Shown one piece after another: positions 38,433 through 52,469 of a DNA stretch of 64,000 nucleotides (positions are counted from its first letter, which is position 1; every line of letters begins with the position of its first letter). Source of the stretch: Hydractinia symbiolongicarpus (taxonomy: Eukaryota; Cnidaria; Hydrozoa; Anthoathecata; Hydractiniidae); the NCBI RefSeq assembly GCF_029227915.1, contig NC_079876.1:1118001-1182000 (forward strand), in the 5' to 3' direction. The translations under genes and the position numbers were made by a program. The notes beneath the pieces were generated by a model. The model had not been told where the DNA came from, did not search any database, and saw only the letters and a program-made list of their open reading frames with translations.

Positions 38433-41310
38433 CCATGAGACTTGTAGTTTTTAAAAATGTTTTCATTTTTGATGAGACGCTGAATAAAAGGTGTTTAATT
38501 GCCGGCAAACGAAAACCCGCGACTTCCCGTAAATCCCGGATTCGGCCCGTATAGTCAAAAGTATACAAAGAAAGTACCCAGGGAGTAAACTCATTTCCCG
38601 AACGATTTTTTAAGTTAATTTTCACCACTAAAACGCATGAGACTTGTAGTTTTCAGAAATGTTTTCATTTTTGATGAGACGCTTAATGAAAGTTGTTTAA
38701 TCGCCGGCAAACGAAAACCCGCGATTTCCCGTAAATCCCGGGCTTGGCCCGTATAGTCGAATGTATACAAAGAAAGTACCCTGTGAGTAAACTCATTTCC
38801 GAAACGATTTTTTCAATTATCTTTTCACCACTAAAACGCATGAGACTTGCAGTTTTCAAAAATGTTTTCATTTTTGATGAGACGCTTAATAAAAGAGGTT
38901 TAATCGCCGGCAAACGAAATCCCGCGATTTCCCGTAAATCCCGGGCTTGGCCCGCATAGTCAAATGTATACAAAGAAAGTACCCAGGGAGTAAACTCATT
39001 TCCCGAACGATTTTTTAAATTTTTTTTTCACCACTAAAACGCATGAGACTTGTAGTTTTCAAAAATGTTTTCATTTTTGATGAGACGCTTAATGAAAGAG
39101 TTTTAATCGCCGGCAAACCAAAACCCGCGATTTCCCGTAAACCCCGGGCTTGGCCCGTATAGTCGAATGTATACAAAGAAAGTACCCTGTGAGTAAAATC
39201 ATTTCCAGAAGGATTTTTTAAATTATTTTTCACCACTAAAACGCATGAGACTTGTAGTTTTCAAAATTGTTGTCATTTTTGATGAGACGCTGAATAAAAG
39301 AAGTTTAATCACCGGCAAACGAAAACCCGCGACTTCCCGTAAATCCCGGACTCAGCCCGTATAGTCAAAAGTATACAAAGAAAGTACCCAGGGAGTAAAC
39401 TCATTTCCCGAACGATTTTTTAAATTATTTTTTCACCACTAAAACGCATGAGACTTGTAGTTTTTAAAAATGTTTTCATTTTTGATGAGACGCTGAATAA
39501 AAGATGTCTAATTGCCGGCAAACGAAAACCCGCGACTTCCCGTAAATCCCGGACTCGGCCCGTATAGTCAAAAGTATACAAAGAAAGTACCCAGGGAGTA
39601 AACTCATTTCCCGAACGATTTTTTAAATTAATTTTCACCACTAAAACGCATGAGACTTGTAGTTTTCAGAAATGTTTTCATTTTTGATGAGACGCTTAAT
39701 GAAAGTTGTTTAATCGCCGGCAAACGAAAACCCGTGTTTTCCCGTAAATCCCGGGCTTGGCCCGTATAGTCGAATGTATACAAAGAAAGTACCCTGTGAG
39801 TAAACTCATTTCCGAAACGATTTTTTCAATTATCTTTTCACCACTAAAAGGCATGAGACTTGCAGTTTTCAAAAATGTTTTCATTTTTGATGAGACGCTT
39901 AATAAAAGAGGTTTAATCGCCGGCAAACGAAATCCCGCGATTTCCCGTAAATCCCGGGCTTGGCCCGCATAGTCAAATGTATACAAAGAAAGTACCCAGG
40001 AAGTAAACTCATTTCCCGAACGATTTTTTAAATTTTTTTTTCACCACTAAAACGCATGGGACTTGTAGTTTTCAAAAATGTTTTCATTTTTGATGAGACG
40101 CTTAATGAAAGAGTTTTAATCGCCGGCAAACCAAAACCCGCGATTTCCCGTAAACCCCGGGCTTGGCCCGTATAGTCGAATGTATACAAAGAAAGTACCC
40201 TGTGAGTAAAATCATTTCCAGAAGGATTTTTTAAATTATTTTTCACCACTAAAACGCATGAGACTTGTAGTTTTCAAAATTGTTGTCATTTTTGATGAGA
40301 CGCTGAATAAAAGAAGTTTAATCACCGGCAAACGAAAACCCGCGACTTCCCGTAAATCCCGGACTCAGCCCGTATAGTCAAAAGTATACAAAGAAAGTAC
40401 CCAGGGAGTAAACTCATTTCCCGAACGATTTTTTAAATTATTTTTTCACCACTAAAACGCATGAGACTTGTAGTTTTTAAAAATGTTTTCATTTTTGATG
40501 AGACGCTGAATAAAAGATGTCTAATTGCCGGCAAACGAAAACCCGCGACTTCCCGTAAATCCCGGACTCGGCCCGTATAGTCAAAAGTATACAAAGAAAG
40601 TACCCAGGGAGTAAACTCATTTCCCGAACGATTTTTTAAATTAATTTTCACCACTAAAACGCATGAGACTTGTAGTTTTCAGAAATGTTTTCATTTTTGA
40701 TGAGACGCTTAATGAAAGTTGTTTAATCGCCGGCAAACGAAAACCCGTGTTTTCCCGTAAATCCCGGGCTTGGCCCGTATAGTCGAATGTATACAAAGAA
40801 AGTACCCTGTGAGTAAACTCATTTCCGAAACGATTTTTTCAATTATCTTTTCACCACTAAAAGGCATGAGACTTGCAGTTTTCAAAAATGTTTTCATTTT
40901 TGATGAGACGCTTAATAAAAGAGGTTTAATCGCCGGCAAACGAAATCCCGCGATTTCCCGTAAATCCCGGGCTTGGCCCGCATAGTCAAATGTATACAAA
41001 GAAAGTACCCAGGAAGTAAACTCATTTCCCGAACGATTTTTTAAATTTTTTTTTCACCACTAAAACGCATGGGACTTGTAGTTTTCAAAAATGTTTTCAT
41101 TTTTGATGAGACGCTTAATGAAAGAGGTTTAATCGCCGGCAAACCAAAACCCGCGATTTCCCGTAAACCCCGGGCTTGGCCCGTATAGTCGAATGTATAC
41201 AAAGAAAGTACCCTGTGAGTAAAATCATTTCCAGAAGGATTTTTTAAATTATTTTTCACCACTAAAACGCATGAGACTTGTAGTTTTCAAAATTGTTGTC
41301 ATTTTTGATG
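38433..41310. repeat. 5-mer HOR, period 1013 bp, two full copies and a partial third
   Basis: Copies are at about 38433-39445, 39446-40458 and 40459-41310. GACTTGCAGTTTTC, GAAATCCCGCG, GCAAACCAAAACCC, CAGAAGGATTTTTT and AAAATTGTTGTCATTTT repeat at 1013 bp. These tags are shared with the 9.6-15 kb region, so related units occur about 25 kb apart. Differences include AGGTGTTTAATTG versus AGATGTCTAATTG near 38489/39502 and AAAACGCATG versus AAAAGGCATG near 38833/39846. Confidence 0.84.
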
Positions 41311-43210
41311 AGACGCTGAATGAAAGAAGTTTAATCGCCGGCAAACGAAAACCTGCGATTTCCCGTAAATCCCGGACTCGGCCCGTATAGTCAAAAGTAT
41401 ACAAAGAAAGTATCCAGGGTGTAAACTCATTTCCCGAACGATTTTTTAAATTATTATTTCACCACTTAAGGCCATGAGACTTGTAGTTTTTAAAAATGTT
41501 TTCATTTTTGATGAGACGCTGAATAAAAGAAGTTTAATCGCCGGCAAACGAAAACCCGCGACTTCCCGTAAATCCGGGACTCTGCCCGTATAGTCAAATG
41601 TATACAAAGAAAGTACCCAGGGAGTAAACTCATTTCCCGAACGATTTTTTAAATTTTTTTTTCACCACTAAAACGCATGAGACTTGTAGTTTTCAAAAAT
41701 GTTTTCATTTTTGATGAGACGCTTAATGAAAGAGTTTTAATCGCCGGCAAACCAAAACCCGCGATTTCCCGTAAACCCCGGGCTTGGCCCGTATAGTCGA
41801 ATGTATACAAAGAAAGTACCCTGTGAGTAAAATCATTTCCAGAAGGATTTTTTAAATTATTTTTCACCACTAAAACGCATGAGACTTGTAGTTTTCAAAA
41901 TTGTTGTCATTTTTGATGAGACGCTGAATAAAAGAAGTTTAATCACCGGCAAACGAAAACCCGCGACTTCCCGTAAATCCCGGACTCAGCCCGTATAGTC
42001 AAAAGTATACAAAGAAAGTACCCAGGGAGTAAACTCATTTCCCGAACGATTTTTTAAATTATTTTTTCACCACTAAAACGCATGAGACTTGTAGTTTTTA
42101 AAAATGTTTTCATTTTTGATGAGACGCTGAATAAAAGATGTCTAATTGCAGGCAAACGAAAACCCGCGACTTCCCGTAAATCCCGGACTCGGCCCGTATA
42201 GTCAAAAGTATACAAAGAAAGTACCCAGGGAGTAAACTCATTTCCCGAACGATTTTTTAAATTAATTTTCCCCACTAAAACGCATGAGACTTGTAGTTTT
42301 CAGAAATGTTTTCATTTTTGATGAGACGCTTAATGAAAGTTGTTTAATCGCCGGCAAACGAAAACCCGTGATTTCCCGTAAATCCCGGGCTTGGCCCGTA
42401 TAGTCGAATGTATACAAAGAAAGTACCCTGTGAGTAAACTCATTTCCGAAACGATTTTTTCAATTATCTTTCCACCACTAAAAGGCATGAGACTTGCAGT
42501 TTTCAAAAATGTTTTCATTTTTGATGAGACGCTTAATAAAAGAGGTTTAATCGCCGGCAAACGAAATCCCGCGATTTCCCGTAAATCCCGGGCTTGGCCC
42601 GCATAGTCAAATGTATACAAAGAAAGTACCCAGGAAGTAAACTCATTTCCCGAACGATTTTTTAAATTTTTTTTTCACCACTAAAACGCATGGGACTTGT
42701 AGTTTTCAAAAATGTTTTCATTTTTGATGAGACGCTTAATGAAAGAGGTTTAATCGCCGGCAAACCAAAACCCGCGATTTCCCGTAAACCCCGGGCTTGG
42801 CCCGTATAGTCGAATGTATACAAAGAAAGTACCCTGTGAGTAAAATCATTTCCAGAAGGATTTTTTAAATTATTTTTCACCACTAAAACGCATGAGACTT
42901 GTAGTTTTCAAAATTGTTGTCATTTTTGATGAGACGCTGAATGAAAGAAGTTTAATCGCCGGCAAACGAAAACCTGCGATTTCCCGTAAATCCCGGACTC
43001 GGCCCGTATAGTCAAAAGTATACAAAGAAAGTATCCAGGGTGTAAACTCATTTCCCGAACGATTTTTTAAATTATTATTTCACCACTTAAGGCCATGAGA
43101 CTTGTAGTTTTTAAAAATGTTTTCATTTTTGATGAGACGCTGAATAAAAGAAGTTTAATCGCCGGCAAACGAAAACCCGCGACTTCCCGTAAATCCGGGA
43201 CTCTGCCCGT
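39969..43210. repeat. 8-mer HOR doublet, period 1621 bp, built from the 5-mer plus three units
   Basis: Copy 1 is about 39969-41589 and copy 2 about 41590-43210. GTATCCAGGGTG (41410 and 43031), CACCACTTAAGGCC and AAATCCGGGACTCTGCCC (near 41572 and 43193) repeat at 1621 bp. The 5-mer series overlaps it: the unit at 41649 matches 40028 and 39015. Differences: CGCAGGCAAAC-like loss of the GCCGGC near 42147, TTTTCCCCACTAAA near 42267 and CTTTCCACCAC near 42469, all in copy 2. The 8-mer is of the same length as that at 6.4-12.7 kb but has a different unit order. Confidence 0.84.
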
Positions 43211-44081
43211 ATAGTCAAAAGTATACAAAGAATGTACCCAGGGAGTAAACTCATTTCCCGAACGATTTTTTAAATTATATTTTCACCACTAAAACGCATG
43301 AGACTTGTAGTTTTCAAAAATGTTTTCATTTTTGATGAGACGCTGAATGAAAGAAGTTTAATCGCCGGCAGACGAAAACCTGCGATTTCCCGTAAATACC
43401 GGACTCGGCCCGTATAGTCAAAAGTATAATAAGAAAGTACCCAGGGAGTAAACTCATTTTCCGAACGATTTTTTAAATTATTATTTCAGCATTAAAGCCC
43501 ATGAGACTTGTAGTTTTTAAAAATGTTTTTATTTTTGATGAGACGCTGAATAAAAGACGTTTAATCGCCGGCAAACGAAAACCCGCCATTTCCCGTAAAC
43601 CCCGGACTCGGCCCGCATAGTCAAAAGTATACAAAAAAAGTACCCAGGGAGTAAACTCATTTCCCGAACGATTTTTTAAATTATTTATTCAGTACTAAAG
43701 CGCATGAGACTTGTAGTTTTTAAAAATGTTTTCATTTTTGATGAGACGGTGAATAAAAGAAGTTTAATCGCCGGCAAACGAAAACCTGCGATTTCCCGTA
43801 AATCCTGGACTCGGCCCGTATAGTCAAAAGTATACAAAGAAAGTACCCAGGGAGTAAACTCATTTCCCAAACGATTTTTTAAATTATTATTTCACCACTA
43901 AAACGCATGAGACTTGTATTTTTTAAAAATGTTGTCATTTTTGATGAGACGCTGAATGAAAGAAGTTTAATCGCCGGCAAACGAAAACCTGCGAATTCCC
44001 GTAAATCCCGGACTCGGCCCGTATAGTCAAAAGTATACAAAGAAAGTATCCAGGGTGTAAACTCATTTCCCGAACGTTTTT
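43211..44081. repeat. Segment matched at about 56207-57077 (offset 12996 bp, 64 monomers)
   Basis: The tags AGTATAATAAGAAAG, CTCATTTTCCGAACG (about 43452 and 56448), TTATTTATTCAGTAC and CTTGTATTTTTTAAAA (43913 and 56909) occur in the same order at both places. After them the first place is one monomer shorter: GTATCCAGGGTG leads straight into AAATTTTTTTTGCACC here. At 57 kb a further unit intervenes, so the offset becomes 13199 bp (44082 and 57281). Confidence 0.75.
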
Positions 44082-47000
44082 TTAAATTTTTTTTGCACCA
44101 CTAAAACGCATGAGACTTGTAGTTTTCAAAAATGTTTTCATTTTTGATGAGACGCTTAATGAAAGAGGTTTAATCGCCGGCAAACCAAAACCCGCGATTT
44201 CCCGTAAACCCCGGGCTTGGCCCGTATAGTCGAATGTATACAAAGAAAGTACCCTGTGAGTAAAATCATTTCCAGAAGGATTTTTTAAATTATTTTTCAC
44301 CACTAAAACGCATGAGACTTGTAGTTTTCAAAAATGTTGTCATTTTTGATGAGACGCTGAATGAAAGAAGTTTAATCGCCGGCAAACGAAAACCTGCGAT
44401 TTCCCGTAAATCCCGGACTCGGCCCGTATAGTCAAAAGTATACAAAGAAAGTATCCAGGGTGTAAACTCATTTCCCGAACGATTTTTTAAATTATTATTT
44501 CACCACTAAAGCCCATGAGACTTGTAGTTTTTAAAAATGTTTTCATTTTTGATGAGACGCTGAATAAAAGAAGTTTAATCGCCGGCAAACGAAAACCCGC
44601 GACTTCCCGTAAATCCCGGACTCGGCCCGTATAGTCAAAAGTATACAAAGAAAGTACCCAGGGAGTAAACTCATTTCCCGAACGATTTTTTAAATTATAT
44701 TTTCACCACTAAAACGCATGAGACTTGTAGTTTTCAAAAATGTTTTCATTTTTGATGAGACGCTGAATGAAAGAAGTTTAATCGCCGGCAGACGAAAACC
44801 TGCGATTTCCCGTAAATCCCGGACTCGGCCCGTATAGTCAAAAGTATAATAAGAAAGTACCCAGGGAGTAAACTCATTTCCCGAACGATTTTTTAAATTA
44901 TTATTTCAGCACTAAAGCCCATGAGACTTGTAGTTTTTAAAAATGTTTTTATTTTTGATGAGACGCTGAATAAAAGACGTTTAATCGCCGGCAAACGAAA
45001 ACCCGCCATTTCCCGTAAACCCCGGACTCGGCCCGCATAGTAAAAAGTATACAAAAAAGTACCCAGGCAGTAAACTCCTTTCCCGAACGAATTTTTAAAT
45101 TATTTTTTCAGTACTAAAGCATATGAGACTTGTAGTTTTTAAAAATGTTTTCATTTTTGATGAGACGGTGAATAAAAGAAGTTTAATCGCCGGCAAACGA
45201 AAACCTGCGATTTCCCGTAAATCCTGGACTCGGCCCGTATAGTCAAAAGTATACAAAGAAAGTACCCAGGGAGTAAACTCATTTCCGAAACGATTTTTTA
45301 AATTATTATTTCACCACTAAAACGCATGAGACTTGTAGTTTTCAAAAATGTTGTCATTTTTGATGAGACGCTGAATGAAAGAAGTTTAATCGCCGGCAAA
45401 CGAAAACCTGCGATTTCCCGTAAATCCCGGACTCGGCCGGTATAGTCAAAAGTATACAAAGAATGTACCCAGGGAGTAAACTCATTTCCCGAACGATTTT
45501 TTAAATTATATTTTCACCACTAAAACGCATGAGACTTGTAGTTTTCAAAAATGTTTTCATTTTTGATGAGACGCTGAATGAAAGAAGTTTAATCGCCGGC
45601 AGACGAAAACCTGCGATTTCCCGTAAATCCCGGACTCGGCCCGTATAGTCAAAAGTATAATAAAAAAGTACCCAGGGAGTAAACTCATTTCCCGAACGAT
45701 TTTTTAAATTATTATTTCAGCACTAAAACCCATGAGACTTGTAGTTTTTAAAAATGTTTTCATTTTTGATGAGACGCTGAATAAAAGACGTTTAATCGCC
45801 GGCAAACGAAAACCCGCCATTTCCCGTAAACCCCGGACTCGGCCCGCATAGTCAAAAGTATACAAAAAAAGTACCCAGGGAGTAAACTCATTTCCCGAAC
45901 GATTTTTTAAATTATTTTTTCAGTACTAAAGCGCATGAGACTTGTAGTTTTTAAAAATATTTTCATTTTTGATGAGACGGTGAATAAAAAAAGTTTAATC
46001 GCCGGCAAACGAAAACCTGCGATTTCCCGTAAATCCTGGACTCGGCCCGTATAGTCAAAAGTATACAAAGAAAGTACCCAGGGAGTAAACTCATTTCCCA
46101 AACGATTTTTTAAATTATTATTTCACCACTAAAACGCATGAGACTTGTAGTTTTCAAGAATGCTTTCATTTTTGATGAGACGCTGAATAAAAGAAGTTTA
46201 ATCGCCGGCAAACGAAAACCTGCGATTTCCCGTAAATCCCGGACTCGGCCCGCATAGTCAAAAGTATACAAAAAAGTACCCAGGAAGTAAACTCATTTCC
46301 CGAACGATTTTTTAAATTATTTTTTCAGTACTAAAGCGCATGAGACTTGTAGTTTTTAAAAATGTTTTCATTTTTGATGAGACGGTGAATAAAAGAAGTT
46401 TAATCGCCGGCAAACGAAAACCTGCGATTTCCCGTAAATCCTGGACTCGGCCCGTATAGTCAAAAGTATACAAAGAAAGTACCCAGGGAGTAAACTCATT
46501 TCCCAAACGATTTTTTAAATTATTATTTCACCACTAAAACGCATGAGACTTGTAGTTTTCAAAAATGTTGTCATTTTTGATGAGACGCTGAATGAAAGAA
46601 GTTTAATCGCCGGCAAACGAAAACCTGCGATTTCCCGTAAATCCCGGACTCGGCCCGTATAGTCAAAAGTATACAAAGAAAGTATCCAGGGTGTAAACTC
46701 ATTTCCCGAACGATTTTTTAAATTATTATTTCACCACTAAAGCCCATGAGACTTGTAGTTTTTAAAAATGTTTTCATTTTTGATGAGACGCTGAATAAAA
46801 GAAGTTTAATCGCCGGCAAACGAAAACCCGCGACTTCCCGTAAATCCCGGACTCGGCCCGTATAGTCAAAAGTATACAAAGAATGTACCCAGGGAGTAAA
46901 CTCATTTCCCGAACGATTTTTTAAATTATATTTTCACCACTAAAACGCATGAGTCTTGTAGTTTTCAAAAATGTTTTCATTTTTGATGAGACGCTGAATG

Positions 47001-47667
47001 AAAGAAGTTTAATCGCCGGCAGACGAAAACCTGCGATTTCCCGTAAATCCCGGACTCGGCCCGTATAGTCAAAAGTATAATAAGAAAGTACCCAGGGAGT
47101 AAACTCATTTCCCGAACGATTTTTTAAATTATTTTTTCAGTACTAAAGCGCATGAGACTTGTAGTTTTTAAAAATGTTTTCATTTTTGATGAGACGGTGA
47201 ATAAAAGAGGTTTAATCGCCGGCAAACGAAAACCCGCCATTTCCCGTAAACCCCGGACTCGGCCCGCATAGTCAAAAGTATACAAAAAAAGTACCCAGGG
47301 AGTAAACTCATTTCCCGAACGATTTTTTAAATTATTTTTTCAGTACTAAAGCGCATGAGAATTGTAGTTTTTAAAAATGTTTTCATTTTTGATGAGACGG
47401 TGAATAAAAAAAGTTTAATCGCCGGCAAACGAAAACCTGCGATTTCCCGTAAATCCTGGACTCGGCCCGTATAGTCAAAAGTATACAAAGAAAGTACCCA
47501 GGGAGTAAACTCATTTCCCAAACGATTTTTTAAATTATTATTTCACCACTAAAACGCATGAGACTTGTAGTTTTCAAGAATGCTTTCATTTTTGATGAGA
47601 CGCTGAATAAAAGAAGTTTAATCGCCGGCAAACGAAAACCTGCGATTTCCCGTAAATCCCGGACTCG
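44082..47667. repeat. 26-monomer-spaced repeat, first copy (offset 5273 bp)
   Basis: Matches about 49356-52940. Ordered shared tags: AAATTTTTTTTGCACC (about 44082), CAGAAGGATTTTTT, GTATAATAAGAAAG, GGCAGACGAAAACC, CAGTACTAAAGCGC, GAGACGGTGAAT, GACTCGGCCGGTATAG (45430 and 50703) and CAAGAATGCTTTC. Copies diverge at about 47667/52940 (CCCGTATAG versus CCCGCATAG). Copy-specific variants include CCCAGGCAGTAAACTCC near 45062 and CTAAAGCATATGAG near 45113. Confidence 0.76.
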
Positions 47668-48257
47668 GCCCGTATAGTCAAAAGTATACAAAGAAAGTAC
47701 CCAGGGAGTAAACTCATTTCCAGAACGATTTTTTAAATTATATTTTCACCACTAAAACGCATGAGACTTGTAGTTTTCAAAAATGTTTTCATTTTTGATG
47801 AGACGCTGAATGAAAGAAGTTTAATCGCCGGCAGACGAAAACCTGCGATTTCCCGTAAATCCCGGACTCGGCCCGTATAGTCAAAAGTATACAAAGAAAG
47901 TACCCAGGGAGTAAACTCATTTCCCAAACGATTTTTTAAATTATTATTTCACCACTAAAACGCATGAGACTTGTATTTTTTAAAAATGTTGTCATTTTTG
48001 ATGAGACGCTGAATGAAAGAAGTTTAATCGCCGGCAAACGAAAACCTGCGATTTCCCGTAAATCCCGGACTCGGCCCGTATAGTCAAAAGTATACAAAGA
48101 AAGTATCCAGGGAGTAAACTCATTTCCCGAACGATTTTTTAAATTATTATTTCACCACTAAAGCCCATGAGACTTGTAGTTTTTAAAAATGTTTTCATTT
48201 TTGATGAGACGCTGAATAAAAGAAGTTTAATCGCCGGCAAACGAAAACCCGCGACTT
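47668..48257. repeat. Linking monomers
   Basis: About three units: one with TTTCCAGAACG and GGCAGACGAAAACC, one with CTTGTATTTTTTAAAA near 47970 (also at 43913 and 56909), and one ending in GCGACTTCCC. Only satellite sequence is present. Confidence 0.62.
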
Positions 48258-50035
48258 CCCGTAAATCCCGGGCTTGGCCCGCATAGTCAAATGTATACAA
48301 AGAAAGTACCCAGGGAGTAAACTCATTTCCCGAACGATTTTTTAAATTTTTTTTGCACCACTAAAACGCATGAGACTTGTAGTTTTCAAAAATGTTTTCA
48401 TTTTTGATGAGACGCTTAATGAAAGAGGTTTAATCGCCGGCAAACCAAAACCCGCGATTTCCCGTAAACCCCGGGCTTGGCCCGTATAGTCGAATGTATA
48501 CAAAGAAAGTACCCTGTGAGTAAAATCATTTCCAGAAGGATTTTTTAAATTATTTTTCACCACTAAAACGCATGAGACTTGTAGTTTTCAAAAATGTTGT
48601 CATTTTTGATGAGACGCTGAATGAAAGAAGTTTAATCGCCGGCAAACGAAAACCTGCGATTTCCCGTAAATCCCGGACTCGGCCCGTATAGTCAAAAGTA
48701 TACAAAGAAAGTATCCAGGGTGTAAACTCATTTCCCGAACGATTTTTTAAATTATTATTTCACCACTAAAGTCCATGAGACTTGTAGTTTTTAAAAATGT
48801 TTTCATTTTTGATGAGACGCTGAATAAAAGAAGTTTAATCGCCGGCAAACGAAAACCCGCGACTTCCCGTAAATCCCGGACTCGGCCTGTATAGTCAAAA
48901 GTATACAAAGAATGTACCCAGGGAGTAAACTCATTTCCCGAACGATTTTTTAAATTATATTTTCACCACTAAAACGCATGAGACTTGTAGTTTTCAAAAA
49001 TGTTTTCATTTTTGATGAGACGCTGAATAAAAGAAGTTTAATCGCCGGCAAACGAAAACCCGCGACTTCCCGTAAATCCCGGACTCGGCCTGTATAGTCA
49101 AAAGTATACAAAGAATGTACCCAGGGAGTAAACTCATTTCCCGAACGATTTTTTAAATTATATTTTCACCACTAAAACGCATGAGACTTGTAGTTTTCAA
49201 AAATATTTTCATTTTTGATGAGACGCTGAATGAAAGAAGTTTAATCGCCGGCAAACGAAAACCCGCGATTTCCCGTAAATCCCGGGCTTGGCCCGCATAG
49301 TCAAATGTATACAAAGAAAGTACCCAGGGAGTAAACTCATTTCCCGAACGATTTTTTAAATTTTTTTTGCACCACTAAAACGCATGAGACTTGTAGTTTT
49401 CAAAAATGTTTTCATTTTTGATGAGACGCTTAATGAAAGAGGTTTAATCGCCGGCAAACCAAAACCCGCGATTTCCCGTAAACCCCGGGCTTGGCCCGTA
49501 TAGTCGAATGTATACAAAGAAAGTACCCTGTGAGTAAAATCATTTCCAGAAGGATTTTTTAAATTATTTTTCACCACTAAAACGCATGAGACTTGTAGTT
49601 TTCAAAAATGTTGTCATTTTTGATGAGACGCTGAATGAAAGAAGTTTAATCGCCGGCAAACGAAAACCTGCGATTTCCCGTAAATCCCGGACTCGGCCCG
49701 TATAGTCAAAAGTATACAAAGAAAGTATCCAGGGTGTAAACTCATTTCCCGAACGATTTTTTAAATTATTATTTCACCACTAAAGTCCATGAGACTTGTA
49801 GTTTTTAAAAATGTTTTCATTTTTGATGAGACGCTGAATAAAAGAAGTTTAATCGCCGGCAAACGAAAACCCGCGACTTCCCGTAAATCCCGGACTCGGC
49901 CTGTATAGTCAAAAGTATACAAAGAATGTACCCAGGGAGTAAACTCATTTCCCGAACGATTTTTTAAATTATATTTTCACCACTAAAACGCATGAGACTT
50001 GTAGTTTTCAAAAATATTTTCATTTTTGATGAGAC
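48258..50035. repeat. Tandem 5-mer-spaced repeat, period 1014 bp
   Basis: The segment at about 48258-49020 recurs at about 49272-50034: GGGCTTGGCCCGCATAG, AAATTTTTTTTGCACC (about 48342 and 49356), CAGAAGGATTTTTT, CTAAAGTCCATGAG and GGCCTGTATAG. One unit between the copies (about 49021-49271) differs from its counterpart after 50035 (AATAAAAG and GGCAAACG versus AATGAAAG and GGCAGACG). Confidence 0.74.
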
Positions 50036-52469
50036 GCTGAATGAAAGAAGTTTAATCGCCGGCAGACGAAAACCTGCGATTTCCCGTAAATCCCGGACTC
50101 GGCCCGTATAGTCAAAAGTATAATAAGAAAGTACCCAGGGAGTAAACTCATTTCCCGAACGATTTTTTAAATTATTATTTCAGCACTAAAGCCCATGAGA
50201 CTTGTAGTTTTTAAAAATGTTTTTATTTTTGATGAGACGCTGAATAAAAGACGTTTAATCGCCGGCAAACGAAAACCCGCCATTTCCCGTAAACCCCGGA
50301 CTCGGCCCGCATAGCAAAAAGTATACAAAAAAGTACCCAGGGAGTAAACTCATTTCCCGAACGATTTTTTAAATTATTTTTTCAGTACTAAAGCGCATGA
50401 GACTTGTAGTTTTTAAAAATGTTTTCATTTTTGATGAGACGGTGAATAAAAGAAGTTTAATCGCCGGCAAACGAAAACCTGCGATTTCCCGTAAATCCTG
50501 GACTCGGCCCGTATAGTCAAAAGTATACAAAGAAAGTACCCAGGGAGTAAACTCATTTCCCAAACGATTTTTTAAATTATTATTTCACCACTAAAACGCA
50601 TGAGACTTGTAGTTTTCAAAAATGTTGTCATTTTTGATGAGACGCTGAATGAAAGAAGTTTAATCGCCGGCAAACGAAAACCTGCGATTTCCCGTAAATC
50701 CCGGACTCGGCCGGTATAGTCAAAAGTATACAAAGAATGTACCCAGGGAGTAAACTCATTTCCCGAACGATTTTTAAAATTATATTTTCACCACTAAAAC
50801 GCATGAGACTTGTAGTTTTCAAAAATGTTTTCATTTTTGATGAGACGCTGAATGAAAGAAGTTTAATCGCCGGCAGACGAAAACCTGCGATTTCCCGTAA
50901 ATCCCAGACTCGGCCCGTATAGTCAAAAGTATAATAAAAAAGTACCCAGGGAGTAAACTCATTTCCCGAACGATTTTTTAAATTATTATTTCAGCACTAA
51001 AGCCCATGAGACTTGTAGTTTTTAAAAATGTTTTCATTTTTGATGAGACGCTGAATAAAAGACGTTTAATCGCCGGCAAACGAAAACCCGCCATTTCCCG
51101 TAAACCCCGGACTCGGCCCGCATAGTCAAAAGTATACAAAAAAAGTACCCAGGGAGTAAACTCATTTCCCGAACGATTTTTTAAATTATTTTTTCAGTAC
51201 TAAAGCGCATGAGACTTGTAGTTTTTAAAATGTTTTCATTTTTGATGAGACGGTGAATAAAAGAAGTTTAATCGCCGGCCAACGAAAACCTGCGATTTCC
51301 CGTAAATCCTGGACTCGGCCCGTATAGTCAAAAGTATACAAAGAAAGTACCCAGGGAGTAAACTCATTTCCCAAACGATTTTTTAAATTATTATTTCACC
51401 ACTAAAACGCATGAGACTTGTAGTTTTCAAGAATGCTTTCATTTTTGATGAGACGCTGAATAAAAGAAGTTTAATCGCCGGCAAACGAAAACCTGCGATT
51501 TCCCGTAAATCCCGGACTCGGCCCGCATAGTCAAAAGGATACAAAAAAGTACCCAGGGAGTAAACTCATTTCCCGAACGATTTTTTAAATTATTTTTTCA
51601 GTACTAAAGCGCATGAGACTTGTAGTTTTTAAAAATGTTTTCATTTTTGATGAGACGGTGAATAAAAGAAGTTTAATCGCCGGCAAACGAAAACCTGCGA
51701 TTTCCCGTAAATCCTGGACTCGGCCCGTATAGTCAAAAGTATACAAAAAAAGTACCCAGGGAGTAAACTCATTTCCCAAACGATTTTTTAAATTATTATT
51801 TCACCACTAAAACGCATGAGACTTGTAGTTTTCAAAAATGTTGTCATTTTTGATGAGACGCTGAATGAAAGAAGTTTAATCGCCGGCAAACGAAAACCTG
51901 CGATTTCCCGTAAATCCCGGACTCGGCCCGTATAGTCAAAAGTATACAAAGAAAGTATCCAGGGTGTAAACTCATTTCCCGAACGATTTTTTAAATTATT
52001 ATTTCACCACTAAAGCCCATGAGACTTGTAGTTTTTAAAAATGTTTTCATTTTTGATGAGACGCTGAATAAAAGAAGTTTAATCGCCGGCAAACGAAAAC
52101 CCCCGACTTCCCGTAAATCCCGGACTCGGCCCGTATAGTCAAAAGTATACAAAGAATGTACCCAGGGAGTAAACTCATTTCCCGAACGATTTTTTAAATT
52201 ATATTTTCACCACTAAAACGCATGAGACTTGTAGTTTTCAAAAATGTTTTCATTTTTGATGAGACGCTGAATGAAAGAAGTTTAATCGCCGGCAGACGAA
52301 AACCTGCGATTTCCCGTAAATCCCGGACTCGGCCTGTATAGTCAAAAGTATAATAAGAAAGTACCCAGGGAGTAAACTCATTTCCCGAACGATTTTTTAA
52401 ATTATTTTTTCAGTACTAAAGCGCATGAGACTTGTAGTTTTTAAAAATGTTTTCATTTTTGATGAGACG
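49356..52469. repeat. 26-monomer-spaced repeat, second copy (extends to about 52940)
   Basis: Partner of 44082-47667; the match itself runs on to about 52940, inside the following 9-mer. Its left part (49356 to about 50850) is also matched at 57281 to about 58775 (offset 7925 bp, 39 monomers), including GGCCGGTATAG near 50710/58635. Copy-specific variants are GGCCAACGAAAACC near 51278, a shortened dyad TTTTTAAAATG near 51224 and AAAAGGATACAAAAA near 51534. Confidence 0.76.
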
